Assembly (NCBI GenBank): GCA_017435565.1
Contig: JAFSEU010000018.1
Span: 1 to 54,422 of the forward strand
Length of the DNA: 54,422 bases
Direction of reading: 5' to 3'
From: Oscillospiraceae bacterium
GTDB taxonomy: Bacteria > Bacillota > Clostridia > Oscillospirales > Ruminococcaceae
Positions 31,585-40,489 of this stretch are shown one piece after another (the first letter of the stretch is position 1; the number at the start of each line of letters is the position of its first letter). Under the pieces are notes generated by a model. It was given only the letters and a program-made list of their open reading frames with translations. It was not told the DNA's origin and ran no database searches. Both the position numbers and the translations under genes were made by a program.

Positions 31585-33213
31585 ATGTACAAGGCTTTGT
31601 ATACAAAATGGCGTCCAAAGTCATTTGATGATGTTATTTCACAGTCACACATCACCGTCACCTTATGCAACCAGATTAAAAATAACCGCACAGCCCACGC
31701 CTATCTTTTTACAGGCTCGAGAGGAACGGGAAAAACCACCTGCGCAAGGATTTTTGCAAAGGCGATAAACTGCACTGATGCTCAAAACGGAAACCCCTGT
31801 AATAATTGTGAGGTCTGCAATGATGCCGACGATTTCGCTCTGAGCGATATTATCGAAATTGACGCCGCCTCAAATAACGGTGTCGATGATATCCGTGATC
31901 TTCGTGAAGGTGCGCTTTTTACTCCGCAGAGATGCAGATATAAAATATATATTATCGACGAGGTTCATATGCTCAGCGTAAGCGCCTTCAATGCACTTTT
32001 AAAGCTGCTTGAAGAGCCGCCTGCGCACGTTAAGTTCATTCTTGCAACTACTGAAGTGCATAAGATTCCGCAGACGATTCTTTCAAGATGTCAGAGGTTT
32101 GATTTCAGAAGAATTCTTCCCCGTGATATCGCCGACAGACTGCTTTACATCGCAGAGAACGAGGATTTTTCTCTCACACCCGACGCCGCAATGCGAATCG
32201 CTTCGCTTGCCGACGGTGGTATGCGTGACGCACTTTCGCTTCTTGACCAGTGCGCCGCTTTTTCCGACAATATTGATTCTGATACGGTTGCAAATGCCGC
32301 AGGCGTTGCAGGCAGGGAATATCTTTTTGATATTATGAAAAGCGTTGCACAAAAGGATGCTGCAAAAGCGCTTGACATTATTTCCGGGCTTTACGCAAAA
32401 TCCAAGGATATGCAGCGGCTTTGTGCAGACCTTGTAACCCAGTACCGCAATCTTATGCTTCTGAAGGCTTCAAACGGTGATTCTTCGCTGCTTGACTGCA
32501 TGCCGGACGAGCTTGATATATTAAATGAGCTTAGCAAGGACTACTCTCTTTCGACAATTATTTCTGTATTGGGTGAAATTTCATCCTGTGCCGATTCGCT
32601 TGTGCGTGCCGTAAACAAGCGTGCACACGTTGAAATGTGCTTTATAAGGCTTTCGACTGAGAATGCCGGCACACAGAGCAGCTCTTCTTCTGTGGATTCT
32701 TCAGAAATCGATGAGATTAAATCCCGCATAGATGTGCTTGAAAGACGTATTGCTCAGATGAGCAATGCCACCCTTGCTTCTGCGGCGCAAAGCGCTACGT
32801 TTACGCCTGAAAAGCAAGCTGCCCCCAAAGAAGAAAATAGTGAAACTCAGGTTGATTTGTCAAAAATCAGCCCGCAGGATTTTAAAAGAGTTGACCGTTG
32901 GAACGAGGTTATCGATGAATTTTTCAGAACCTCGCCGTCCGTTGCGGGAAGCCTTGACGGTTCTGCTGCATATGCTTATGAAAATATAATGCTGATAATC
33001 ACAAAGAATCCGTTTTTTATGCAGCTTTTCAAAGCCCCCGAGAACAAGGCGGCTTTGAGCGAGTCGATAAAGGCGGTTCTCGGAAAGCAATACATTATCA
33101 GGGCAAAGGTCAAAGCTGCCCAATCCGCTACTGTTGATAAATCCGAAGCTTTTGTAAAAAATGCTCAGGCTTCGGGTATCCCTACGGAGATTATTCCGGA
33201 AGGAAGAATATAA
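31585..33213 (+). CDS. dnaX: DNA polymerase III subunits gamma and tau
   Basis: This clamp-loader ATPase has 542 residues. Walker A GSRGTGKTT is at about 44-52, the zinc knuckle uses Cys63, Cys72, Cys75 and Cys78, and Walker B IIDEVH has Asp125/Glu126. SRC-type sensor ILSRCQRF and domain III follow, with a C-terminal tau-like part after an Ala/Ser/Gln linker. ATG 31585 follows AAAGGGGA; the open frame continues upstream into the SRP RNA, which is not coding. It is the first gene of dnaX-ybaB-recR. Confidence 0.95.
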   Translation: MYKALYTKWRPKSFDDVISQSHITVTLCNQIKNNRTAHAYLFTGSRGTGKTTCARIFAKAINCTDAQNGNPCNNCEVCNDADDFALSDIIEIDAASNNGVDDIRDLREGALFTPQRCRYKIYIIDEVHMLSVSAFNALLKLLEEPPAHVKFILATTEVHKIPQTILSRCQRFDFRRILPRDIADRLLYIAENEDFSLTPDAAMRIASLADGGMRDALSLLDQCAAFSDNIDSDTVANAAGVAGREYLFDIMKSVAQKDAAKALDIISGLYAKSKDMQRLCADLVTQYRNLMLLKASNGDSSLLDCMPDELDILNELSKDYSLSTIISVLGEISSCADSLVRAVNKRAHVEMCFIRLSTENAGTQSSSSSVDSSEIDEIKSRIDVLERRIAQMSNATLASAAQSATFTPEKQAAPKEENSETQVDLSKISPQDFKRVDRWNEVIDEFFRTSPSVAGSLDGSAAYAYENIMLIITKNPFFMQLFKAPENKAALSESIKAVLGKQYIIRAKVKAAQSATVDKSEAFVKNAQASGIPTEIIPEGRI

Positions 33214-33247
33214 ATTAAAATAATTAAAATTCAGGAGGAAACTTCAA

Positions 33248-33598
33248 ATGAAATCAAGATTGCCTAAGGGTATGGGCGCAGGCGGCGCTCAGAATATGAA
33301 TCAGATGATCAGACAGGCTCAGAAAATGCAGGAGCAGATTACTCAGGTTCAGGAGGATATTGAATCTCAGGACTTTACAAGAAGCGTTGGCGGCGGTGCC
33401 GTTGAGCTTGTTATGTCCGGTAAAAAGGTTATCAAGTCCCTCACTATCAAGCCCGAGGTTGTTAATGCCGAGGATATCGAAATGCTTCAGGACCTTATCA
33501 TCAGCGCTGTAAACGAAACAGTTGCTCACATCGACTCTGTTACAGAGGAAGAAGTAAGTAAGGTTACAGGCGGCGTTTCCATTCCCGGAATGTTTTAA
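33248..33598 (+). CDS. ybaB: YbaB/EbfC family nucleoid-associated protein
   Basis: The 116-residue DNA-binding protein has a Gly/Met/Gln-rich N-terminus and the conserved core GGGAVELVMSGKKVIKSL, then DLIISAVNETVAHI. GGAGGAAA precedes ATG 33248. It lies between dnaX and recR as in most bacteria and probably supports nucleoid structure or recombinational repair. Confidence 0.95.
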   Translation: MKSRLPKGMGAGGAQNMNQMIRQAQKMQEQITQVQEDIESQDFTRSVGGGAVELVMSGKKVIKSLTIKPEVVNAEDIEMLQDLIISAVNETVAHIDSVTEEEVSKVTGGVSIPGMF

Positions 33599-33604
33599 TC
33601 TGTA

Positions 33605-34204
33605 ATGAGAAACAATGACGCAATGCCGCTTGTTGTCCTTGCCGAGCAGTTTGCCAAGCTGCCCGGAATCGGAATGAAAACTGCACAGCGGCTTGCTTAT
33701 TTTGTTATGACAATGTCCGAGACGGAAGCCAGAGAGCTTGCCGACGCCATTGTGAACGCAAAGACGAAAATCACCTATTGCAAATGCTGTCAGAACCTTT
33801 CGGAAAATGACCTTTGTCCGATTTGCGATGATGACAGTCGTGATAAGTCTGTTGTCTGCGTTGTTGAATCGCCGAAGGATATTTCGGCTTTTGAACGTAC
33901 AGGTGAGTATAAAGGCACATATCATGTTCTGCACGGGCTGATTTCTCCGATTGACGGAATAACGCCCGATATGCTGAAAATCAAGGAGCTTCTTGCCAGA
34001 GTCGGCGGTGAGGTCAGTGAGGTTATTATGGCTACCAATCCGACTGTTGAAGGTGAGGCAACGGCAATGTATATTGCACGCATTTTAAAGCCCTTGGGAG
34101 TAAAGGTTACAAGGCTTGCTTTCGGTTTGCCCGTGGGCGCTCAGGTTGAATATGCCGACGAGGTTACGCTGTTCAGAGCACTTGAAAACCGAAACGAAAT
34201 GTAG
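33605..34204 (+). CDS. recR: Recombination mediator RecR
   Basis: RecR works with RecF and RecO to load RecA at gaps. The 199-residue protein has the N-terminal HhH LPGIGMKTAQRLA (19-31), the zinc finger with Cys59, Cys62, Cys71 and Cys74, and a Toprim domain starting at VCVVESPKD with the HVLHGLISPIDGI segment. The start codon is 6 nt after the ybaB stop with no clear RBS of its own, so translation is probably coupled. Confidence 0.96.
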   Translation: MRNNDAMPLVVLAEQFAKLPGIGMKTAQRLAYFVMTMSETEARELADAIVNAKTKITYCKCCQNLSENDLCPICDDDSRDKSVVCVVESPKDISAFERTGEYKGTYHVLHGLISPIDGITPDMLKIKELLARVGGEVSEVIMATNPTVEGEATAMYIARILKPLGVKVTRLAFGLPVGAQVEYADEVTLFRALENRNEM

Positions 34205-34247
34205 CTTTGCAAAATCATATCTTTTTTTGGCTTTTTTGAAAAAAGAC

Positions 34248-34276
34248 TTGATTTTTGGAAAAAGCTGTGATATACT
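34248..34276 (+). promoter_or_regulatory. Promoter of the rimP-nusA-infB operon
   Basis: TTGATT (34248-34253), a 17-nt spacer ending TGTGA and TATACT (34271-34276), overlapping a second TATAAT-like stretch. Confidence 0.75.
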
Positions 34277-34294
34277 ATAATATATAGTTACACC

Positions 34295-34318
34295 AAAGAC
34301 CGAATTACTTCGGTCTTT
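34295..34318 (+). promoter_or_regulatory. Leader hairpin of the rimP-nusA operon
   Basis: AAAGACCGAA-TTAC-TTCGGTCTTT is a perfect 10-bp stem with a tetraloop, starting about 12 nt after the presumed transcription start and followed by CGTTTATG. It lies downstream of the promoter and so cannot be the recR terminator only. It may be a weak terminator acting on both read-through and initiating polymerase, or a leader attenuator. Confidence 0.6.
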
Positions 34319-34357
34319 CGTTTATGTATAAGGATTTTTTTGAAAAGGAGTACGCTG

Positions 34358-34846
34358 ATGAGGCTGAAAAATTACAGTCCGACCGAGAATAAGGTCAGCG
34401 CCGTTGCCGAACGTATTGTCGGCGAACTTGGCTACACAATCTGGGATATACGCTTTGAAAAGGAAGGCGCTTCGATGTATCTCAGGGTGTATATCGATAA
34501 GGAGGACGGAATCGACATTGATGACTGCGTCAAGGTTTCTCATCCGCTTGATAAGGAGCTTGATGTTGTTTTTAAAGATATTCCGTGGGATTTTTTTGAG
34601 GTATGCTCACCCGGCTCGGAACGCGAACTGACCAGAAGAAGCCATTTTGAAAGCTATATCGGGAGTGAGATTGCCGTAAAAACCATTCGCCCCATAGATA
34701 ATGTGCGTGAGTTTGAAGGCATTCTTGAGGAGATTGATGACGACAGCCTCAAAATTGCGGGGGACAACGCAATTTCCATCAGATTTGCAGATATTGCATC
34801 AGTAAAAACTATTGATAATAAACCCTATGAAGGAGAAGAATTATGA
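34358..34846 (+). CDS. rimP: Ribosome maturation factor RimP
   Basis: RimP assists 30S subunit assembly. The protein has 162 residues: an N-terminal alpha/beta domain (GYTIWDIRFEKEGASMYLRVYID, DIDDCVKVSHPLD) with the SPGSERELTRRSHFESYIG signature, and a C-terminal SH3-like domain. ATG 34358 follows AAAGGAG; an in-frame TTG at 34340 lies upstream of that site and is rejected. The stop overlaps the nusA start by 4 nt. Confidence 0.95.
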   Translation: MRLKNYSPTENKVSAVAERIVGELGYTIWDIRFEKEGASMYLRVYIDKEDGIDIDDCVKVSHPLDKELDVVFKDIPWDFFEVCSPGSERELTRRSHFESYIGSEIAVKTIRPIDNVREFEGILEEIDDDSLKIAGDNAISIRFADIASVKTIDNKPYEGEEL

Positions 34847-35907
34847 GCAAGGATTTCTTTGAGGCTCTCGCCTTACTTGAAAAGGAAAACGGTGTTGAAG
34901 CGGCAGTTCTTGTCGAAAAAATTTCATCGGCAATAACCAAGGCAATCAAAAGGGATTATCCCGATACTGAACGCATCAGCGTTATCATCGACCACGAAAA
35001 TAATGTTTTTGAAATGGCTCTTTTGAAAACTGTTGTTGAAGGTGAACCGGAAGATCCGGCAAATGAAATCAATATTTCCCAGGCAAAGACCTATAAAAAG
35101 CGCATCACAGTCGGTGATACCTGCCATATTCCGCTTGATAAATCAAAATTCGGCCGTGTTGCGGCACAGTCTGCAAAGCAGTCAATCAGAGGCGATATAA
35201 AGGAAATCAACCGTGCAAAGCTGATTGAACAGTTCGGCAGTAAAGAGCATGAATGCATTACTGTTACTGTTACAAAGGTTGAGCCCAACAGGGGAACGGT
35301 AAACCTTCTTTATGACGGAACAGAGCTTTATCTCTTCAGAAACGAGCAAATTCCCGGCGAAACTCTTGTTGAGGGTGATATTGTCAAGGTTTATGTCGTT
35401 CAGATTCTCAATCCCGACAGAAAGCCCATTATCAAGATTTCCAGAACACATAAAGACCTTGTTAAGCGCCTTTTTGAGCTTGAGGTTCCCGAAATTTATG
35501 ACGGAACGGTTGAAATCAAGGCTATTTCGAGAGAAGCAGGCGGCAGAACAAAAATTGCCGTTGAATCAAAGAATCCTGATGTTGACGCAATCGGCGCTTG
35601 CATCGGACCTCGCAGAAGCCGTATAAATGCAATCGTTCAGGAACTTAACGGTGAAAAAATCGACCTCATCGGCTACAGCGAAGTTCCTGAGGAGTTTATT
35701 GCTAAAGCTCTCGCTCCCGCAGAGGTTATAAGTGTTACTATCGATGATGAGGACGCAAAAAAATGCACAGTTATCGTTCCGAATAACCAGCTTTCGCTTG
35801 CAATCGGCAACAGGGGACAGAACGCTAAGCTTGCGGCAAGACTTACAGGATTTAAAATCGACATCAGACCTGAGTTTGAAAATACAATCAAAGGCATAAA
35901 TGATTGA
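34843..35907 (+). CDS. nusA: Transcription termination/antitermination factor NusA
   Basis: The 354-residue protein binds RNA polymerase and modulates pausing and termination. It has an N-terminal polymerase-binding domain, an S1 domain (about 135-200, KVEPNRGTVNLLYDG), KH1 (GGRTKIAVESKNPDVDAIGACIGPRRSRI) and KH2 (QLSLAIGNRGQNAKLAARLTG). It lacks the acidic C-terminal repeats of enterobacterial NusA, as is normal in Firmicutes. GGAGAAG precedes the ATG within the rimP end. Confidence 0.96.
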   Translation: MSKDFFEALALLEKENGVEAAVLVEKISSAITKAIKRDYPDTERISVIIDHENNVFEMALLKTVVEGEPEDPANEINISQAKTYKKRITVGDTCHIPLDKSKFGRVAAQSAKQSIRGDIKEINRAKLIEQFGSKEHECITVTVTKVEPNRGTVNLLYDGTELYLFRNEQIPGETLVEGDIVKVYVVQILNPDRKPIIKISRTHKDLVKRLFELEVPEIYDGTVEIKAISREAGGRTKIAVESKNPDVDAIGACIGPRRSRINAIVQELNGEKIDLIGYSEVPEEFIAKALAPAEVISVTIDDEDAKKCTVIVPNNQLSLAIGNRGQNAKLAARLTGFKIDIRPEFENTIKGIND

Positions 35908-35928
35908 TTCTGAAAGGTTAAAATCATT

Positions 35929-36198
35929 ATGACAAATAAAAAAATTCCGATGCGGATGTGCTGCGGCTGCGGCGAAATGAAACCCAAGCGCGAGCTTATA
36001 AGAATCGTCCGCACACCTGAGGGCAGCGTTCGCCTCGACCTTACCGGAAAAATGAACGGCAGAGGGGCTTATGTCTGCAAAAGTACAAAATGCCTTGCAA
36101 TTTTGAAGAAGAACAAGAGGGCAGCACGCACACTTGAGTGTGAAATTGCCGATTCCATATACGAGGAAATGCTCAATGAACTCGAACAAAACTCTTAA
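35929..36198 (+). CDS. ylxR: YlxR family RNA-binding protein
   Basis: The 89-residue protein has the family motif RMCCGCGEMKPKRELIRIVR and GRGAYVCKSTKCL. The paired cysteines (residues 8, 9, 11 and two later) are typical of the family. Members bind nucleic acid and regulate transcription in several Firmicutes, including an interaction reported with RNase P RNA in one species. It is in its conserved place between nusA and ylxQ. Confidence 0.93.
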   Translation: MTNKKIPMRMCCGCGEMKPKRELIRIVRTPEGSVRLDLTGKMNGRGAYVCKSTKCLAILKKNKRAARTLECEIADSIYEEMLNELEQNS

Positions 36199-36502
36199 TC
36201 TTCTGACGATATGCGCCAAGGCAGGCAGACTGACAGGCGGCTTTGAAAAGTCGATGACCGCTGTTAAAGACGGAAAATCCGGCTGCATTCTTTTGGCTTC
36301 GGATGTTTCCGAAAAAACTGCGAAGGAAGCACGTTTTGTCTGTCAGAAATACGGGGATATTCCTGTATTTGTCGGCGATTTTACAGCGTCGCAGGCGTAC
36401 ATAGTCCTGAAAAAGGAATATGCTGTGTTTTCGGTAAACGATAAGGGCTTTGCCGCAAAATTTGCCGAATATGCAAAAAATGAAAATGCTACTAAACAAT
36501 AA
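36176..36502 (+). CDS. L7Ae-family ribosomal protein-like YlxQ
   Basis: The 108-residue L7Ae/L30e/S12e-fold RNA-binding protein probably recognises K-turns. The hydrophobic core ICAKAGRLTGGFEKSMTAVKDGKSGCILLASDVSEKT matches the family. The start at 36176 lies inside the ylxR end (23-nt overlap) with GAGGAA before it; a longer frame from 36134 has no RBS. It is canonical between ylxR and infB. Confidence 0.9.
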   Translation: MNSNKTLNLLTICAKAGRLTGGFEKSMTAVKDGKSGCILLASDVSEKTAKEARFVCQKYGDIPVFVGDFTASQAYIVLKKEYAVFSVNDKGFAAKFAEYAKNENATKQ

Positions 36503-36541
36503 TTATAAATTTATCCGCTACAATTTAAGGGGGATTCGCCT

Positions 36542-39088
36542 ATGACTAAAAAGGTTAAACTTAATGACTTGGCTAAGGAGCTTTCACAAGGCAATCAGGA
36601 GCTTATCAATTCTCTTGAACAGCTCACCGGAGCCAAGAAAAAGCCCGCTTCGGGTCTTGACAGCGAGGAGGTAAATCTTCTTCTCGAGTATTATTCTCAG
36701 AATAATGAGGTAGAAAGCTTTGATGCGTATTTTGCGTCAAAGAATAAGCCTGTTATCAAGCAGGAAGAACCCAAGGCTGAAGAAAAGCCGAAAAGGGCAG
36801 CAAAGAAAACCGAAAAGGCACCTAAGCAGGAGGCTAAGAAAGCAGACCAAGCTCAAAAACCGACGAAGTCCGATAAGACTGAAAAGGTTGAAAAGTCTCA
36901 GCAGACGGCTGAAATTTCTGAGCCTGTGAAGGAAGCAGTTAAAACTGAGAGTACAGCTGCGCCCAAAACCGAAGAAAAATCTGAGGATAAAAAGGCTAAT
37001 CAGAAGCAAAACAAAAAAGCTCAGAAGGCGCCCGCAAAGGCTCAGGACAGGGGTGTAAGACAGCAGCTTTCATCAAATTTCAGCTCGACATCTTCAAACG
37101 AGAGCACTGTTAAGCGTACTACTGTCGATACCAGAGGCAGCTATGTTGACCTTGATAAATATAACGAGCGTTATGAAAAAATTGCACCACAGGGCGGAAA
37201 GAATAAGGATAATTATTCTAAAAAGCAGAAGATTACACAGAAATCACAGCAGCGCAAGAACCAGCATATGAGCTCGAAGCGTGAAACCGAGGCGGAAAAG
37301 CTTCAGCGTCTTGCACTCGAAAGAGCAAGAAAGCAGCAGCTTAAGGTAACAATCCCCGATGAAATAGTTGTAAGCGACTTAGCGCAGAGGCTTAAGGTGA
37401 CCGCAACCGAGGTTATCAAAAAGCTTATGGGACTTGGTGTTTTTGCAAGTATAAATCAGGTTATCGACTTTGATACAGCGGCTCTCGTAGCGGAGGAGCT
37501 TGGTGCCAAGGTCGAAAAAGAGGTTGTTATTACAATCGAAGAGCGACTTATCAATAACGAAGACGATGATGACGGCGTTCTTGTTGAAAGAAGCCCGGTC
37601 GTTGTTGTAATGGGTCACGTTGACCATGGTAAGACATCGCTTCTTGACAGAATAAGAAATTCTAATGTAACCGCATCCGAGGCGGGCGGTATTACCCAGC
37701 ATATCGGTGCGTACAGAGTATCCGTTGACGGACGTGAGGTAACCTTCCTTGACACCCCCGGTCACGAAGCGTTTACTTCAATGCGTGCAAGAGGTGCATC
37801 CATTACTGATATTGCAATTCTTGTTGTTGCCGCTGATGACGGTATTATGCCGCAGACTGTTGAGGCTATAAACCACGCAAAGGCTGCAAATGTTCAGATT
37901 ATCGTTGCTATCAACAAGATAGATAAAGAGGGTGCAAACCCTGACAGAGTAAAGCAGGAACTGACAGAGCATGGTCTTGTTATTGAAGAATGGGGCGGCG
38001 ATATCATCTGCGTTCCCGTATCAGCAAAAACAGGTGAGGGATTTGACGAACTTTTAGAAAACGTTGTTCTTGTTGCTGATGTTATGGAGCTTAAGGCAAA
38101 TCCCGACAGACTTGCAAAGGGTACTGTTATTGAAGCACGTCTTGACAAGGGCAGAGGTCCTGTTGCGACTGTTCTTGTTCAGAACGGTACATTAAAATCA
38201 GGAGATATTGTAATAGCCGGCACTGCCGAGGGCAGAATAAGAGTAATGACCGATGACAAGGGCAGACGTGTCAAGACCGCAGGTCCTTCCGTTCCGGTTG
38301 AGATTACAGGTCTTGCTGAAGTGCCCAGCGCAGGCGATATATTCAACGCTGTTGAGGATGAAAAGCTTGCAAGAGAGCTTGTAAACCAGCGTAAGGAAGA
38401 GGCTAAGCAGGAAGTGTTCAAGCAGTATCAGAAGGTTACTCTTGACAACCTCTTCTCAAGAATTGAGCAGGGCGAAATCAAGGAATTGCCCATTATTGTT
38501 AAGGCAGACGTTCAGGGCTCTGTTGAGGCTGTCAAGCAGTCACTTGAAAAGCTGACAAACGATGAAGTGAGAGTAAGAGTTATTCACGGCGGCGTAGGCG
38601 CTGTAAGCGAAAGCGATGTTATGCTTGCGAACGCTTCCAACGCAATTATTGTTGGCTTTAACGTTCGTCCCGACCCGATTGCTATGGAAAATGCAAGGCG
38701 TGACGGTGTTGATATCAGACTTTACAGAATTATTTATGACGCAATTGAAGAAATTTCGACCGCTATGAAGGGTATGCTTGCACCCAAGTTCCGTGAGGTG
38801 CAGATGGGTCGAATCGAGGTTCGCCAGGTTTACAAGATTTCCAGCGTCGGTATGATTGCCGGCGGTTATGTTCTTGACGGAAAAATCACCCGTGCCTGCC
38901 AGATAAGAGTTGTCCGTGACGGTATTGTTCTGGCAGAAGATAAAATCGACAGCCTGAAGAGATTCAAGGATGACGTTAAGGAAGTAAACCAGGGTTATGA
39001 ATGCGGTGTCGGACTTGAAAAATATAACGACATCAAGGAAGGCGATATCTTTGAAGCATTCATAATCGAAGAATACAGAGAAGATTGA
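36542..39088 (+). CDS. infB: Translation initiation factor IF-2
   Basis: The 848-residue GTPase positions initiator tRNA. An N-terminal Lys/Glu/Ala-rich low-complexity region (about 75-180) precedes the IF2N motif ([15 protein letters not shown]). The G domain has GHVDHGKTS from Gly358, [12 protein letters not shown] and SAKTGEG, followed by domains II to IV. GGGGGA precedes ATG 36542. Length is normal for a Gram-positive IF-2 with a long linker. Confidence 0.97.
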   Translation: MTKKVKLNDLAKELSQGNQELINSLEQLTGAKKKPASGLDSEEVNLLLEYYSQNNEVESFDAYFASKNKPVIKQEEPKAEEKPKRAAKKTEKAPKQEAKKADQAQKPTKSDKTEKVEKSQQTAEISEPVKEAVKTESTAAPKTEEKSEDKKANQKQNKKAQKAPAKAQDRGVRQQLSSNFSSTSSNESTVKRTTVDTRGSYVDLDKYNERYEKIAPQGGKNKDNYSKKQKITQKSQQRKNQHMSSKRETEAEKLQRLALERARKQQLKVTIPDEIVVSDLAQRLKVTATEVIKKLMGLGVFASINQVIDFDTAALVAEELGAKVEKEVVITIEERLINNEDDDDGVLVERSPVVVVMGHVDHGKTSLLDRIRNSNVTASEAGGITQHIGAYRVSVDGREVTFLDTPGHEAFTSMRARGASITDIAILVVAADDGIMPQTVEAINHAKAANVQIIVAINKIDKEGANPDRVKQELTEHGLVIEEWGGDIICVPVSAKTGEGFDELLENVVLVADVMELKANPDRLAKGTVIEARLDKGRGPVATVLVQNGTLKSGDIVIAGTAEGRIRVMTDDKGRRVKTAGPSVPVEITGLAEVPSAGDIFNAVEDEKLARELVNQRKEEAKQEVFKQYQKVTLDNLFSRIEQGEIKELPIIVKADVQGSVEAVKQSLEKLTNDEVRVRVIHGGVGAVSESDVMLANASNAIIVGFNVRPDPIAMENARRDGVDIRLYRIIYDAIEEISTAMKGMLAPKFREVQMGRIEVRQVYKISSVGMIAGGYVLDGKITRACQIRVVRDGIVLAEDKIDSLKRFKDDVKEVNQGYECGVGLEKYNDIKEGDIFEAFIIEEYRED

Positions 39089-39111
39089 TTTTAAATTTCA
39101 AAAGCATTAAA

Positions 39112-39173
39112 AGGAGGATATGCCTTCTTTGCAAAAAAAAGAAGGCATTTATCTAAACTATGCCCAGCTTTAA
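39112..39173 (+). promoter_or_regulatory. Hairpin and mini-ORF between the rbfA Shine-Dalgarno and start codon
   Basis: AGGAGG at 39112-39117 is followed by a perfect 11-bp hairpin (39120-39130 with 39138-39148), then 11 nt, then the rbfA ATG at 39160. A 17-codon frame MPSLQKKEGIYLNYAQL begins at the hairpin's own ATG (39120) and ends at TAA 39171-39173, overlapping the first rbfA codons. Confidence 0.7.
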
Positions 39174-39537
39174 AGCTATTAGATTGAACGAAGATGTAAT
39201 GCGTGAGATGACGGCGATTCTGCGCACAGTAAAGGACCCAAGGGTTGCGGACAATATGGTTTCTGTAATCCGCACGGACCTTACAAACGATATGTCGCAT
39301 TGCACGGTTTATGTTTCGTCATTAAAGGGAATGGAAAGCACGAAGGAAGCTGTTAAAGGGCTTGTCAGCGCACAGGGCTATATCAAGAAAATGCTCTGCT
39401 CTGCACTCAAGCTGCGCAAATGCCCCGAGCTTCATTTTGTGGCTGATGATTCTATCGAGCACAGCGCAAAAATCAGCAAAATGTTGCGCGGCCTTGTCAA
39501 AGAAGACGAAAACGGAGAAGATTTGATTGATGAGTAA
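39160..39537 (+). CDS. rbfA: Ribosome-binding factor A
   Basis: RbfA helps 16S 5' end maturation and cold adaptation of 30S subunits. The 125-residue KH-fold protein starts MPSFKAIRLNEDVMREM, the usual pattern, with VKDPRV and SHCTVYVS motifs. A stop codon lies in frame just before ATG 39160, so this start is fixed. The nearest strong Shine-Dalgarno is 42 nt upstream, beyond a hairpin, which is unusual. Confidence 0.94.
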   Translation: MPSFKAIRLNEDVMREMTAILRTVKDPRVADNMVSVIRTDLTNDMSHCTVYVSSLKGMESTKEAVKGLVSAQGYIKKMLCSALKLRKCPELHFVADDSIEHSAKISKMLRGLVKEDENGEDLIDE

Positions 39538-40489
39538 TTATATTGACATTTCAGCTGCGTGCAATATTTTGAAAAATAATGATGATTTTGCAATTCTGAC
39601 GCATCAGAATCCCGACGGTGACGCTTTCGGAAGTGCGTTTGCACTTTGTCTTATTCTTAAAAAGCTCGGAAAACGTGCCAAGGTTTTGAACTTTACAGGG
39701 TTTCCGGAGAGATATTCGTTTCTTTATACGGATTTTGCCGCGTTTGATTTTGAAGAGAAAACCGTGATTGCCGTTGACCTGGCAGATGACAGTCTTTTAG
39801 GCGATTTGCGCGAGCGTTATGCTGACAAATGTGTTCTGAACATTGATCATCACGGGTCAAATGTCGGATTTGCGGAAAATACCTTGCTAAATTCAAAGGC
39901 GGCGGCAGCGGGTGAAATTATTTATGATGTTGCAGAAAATCTCGGTGTTTCTGTTGATGCCGAGATTGCAAGAAGGCTTTATACTGCGATTGCAACCGAT
40001 ACGGGCTGCTTTAAGTTTTCCAACACCACTTCACGCACGCACGAGATAGTGTCACAGCTTTTAAAATATGATTTTGACTTTGCCAATATCAACAGAGAAA
40101 TGTTCGATATCAAGAGCATCGGAAAAATCAAGCTTGAGGCTGCAATTTATGAAAATACAGAGTATTACTTCGGCGGCAAATGTGCGGTGGCTTATATTTC
40201 AAGAAATCTGCTCTCATCATTGGGCGTTGACGAAACCGAGCTTGACACAACGATGAATCTGCCTTTGCAGACCTTGGGTGTTGTTGTCGGCGTGACCATA
40301 AAAGAACGTGAGGACGGCAAATTAAAAGCTTCGATGCGCTCTGCAGGTGACTTTTGCGTTTCAGATATATGTGCAAGCTTTGGCGGCGGCGGTCATAAAA
40401 ATGCCGCAGGCTGTGAATTTGATGAAAAGTATTCAATTGATGAAGTAAAATCAATGATTGTTGCAGAAATTGGCAGGGTATTGGGCTGA
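39530..40489 (+). CDS. nrnA: DHH phosphoesterase, NrnA type
   Basis: The 319-residue enzyme has DHH motifs THQNPDGDAFGS, VDLADD and NIDHHGSN, and a DHHA1 domain with FGGGGHKNAAGCEF. NrnA homologues degrade short oligoribonucleotides and 3'-phosphoadenosine 5'-phosphate; some also cleave linear or cyclic dinucleotides. ATG 39530 overlaps the rbfA end by 8 nt, with GGAG 12 nt upstream. It is a normal member of this operon in Firmicutes. Confidence 0.92.
   Translation: MSNYIDISAACNILKNNDDFAILTHQNPDGDAFGSAFALCLILKKLGKRAKVLNFTGFPERYSFLYTDFAAFDFEEKTVIAVDLADDSLLGDLRERYADKCVLNIDHHGSNVGFAENTLLNSKAAAAGEIIYDVAENLGVSVDAEIARRLYTAIATDTGCFKFSNTTSRTHEIVSQLLKYDFDFANINREMFDIKSIGKIKLEAAIYENTEYYFGGKCAVAYISRNLLSSLGVDETELDTTMNLPLQTLGVVVGVTIKEREDGKLKASMRSAGDFCVSDICASFGGGGHKNAAGCEFDEKYSIDEVKSMIVAEIGRVLG

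Noticed and set aside
33254..33934. 226-codon minus-strand open frame opposite ybaB and recR
   Set aside because: It is a shadow of two well-identified genes, with no RBS or recognisable protein features.
35566..36288. 240-codon minus-strand open frame opposite nusA and ylxR
   Set aside because: Shadow of conserved genes; Cys-rich random composition.
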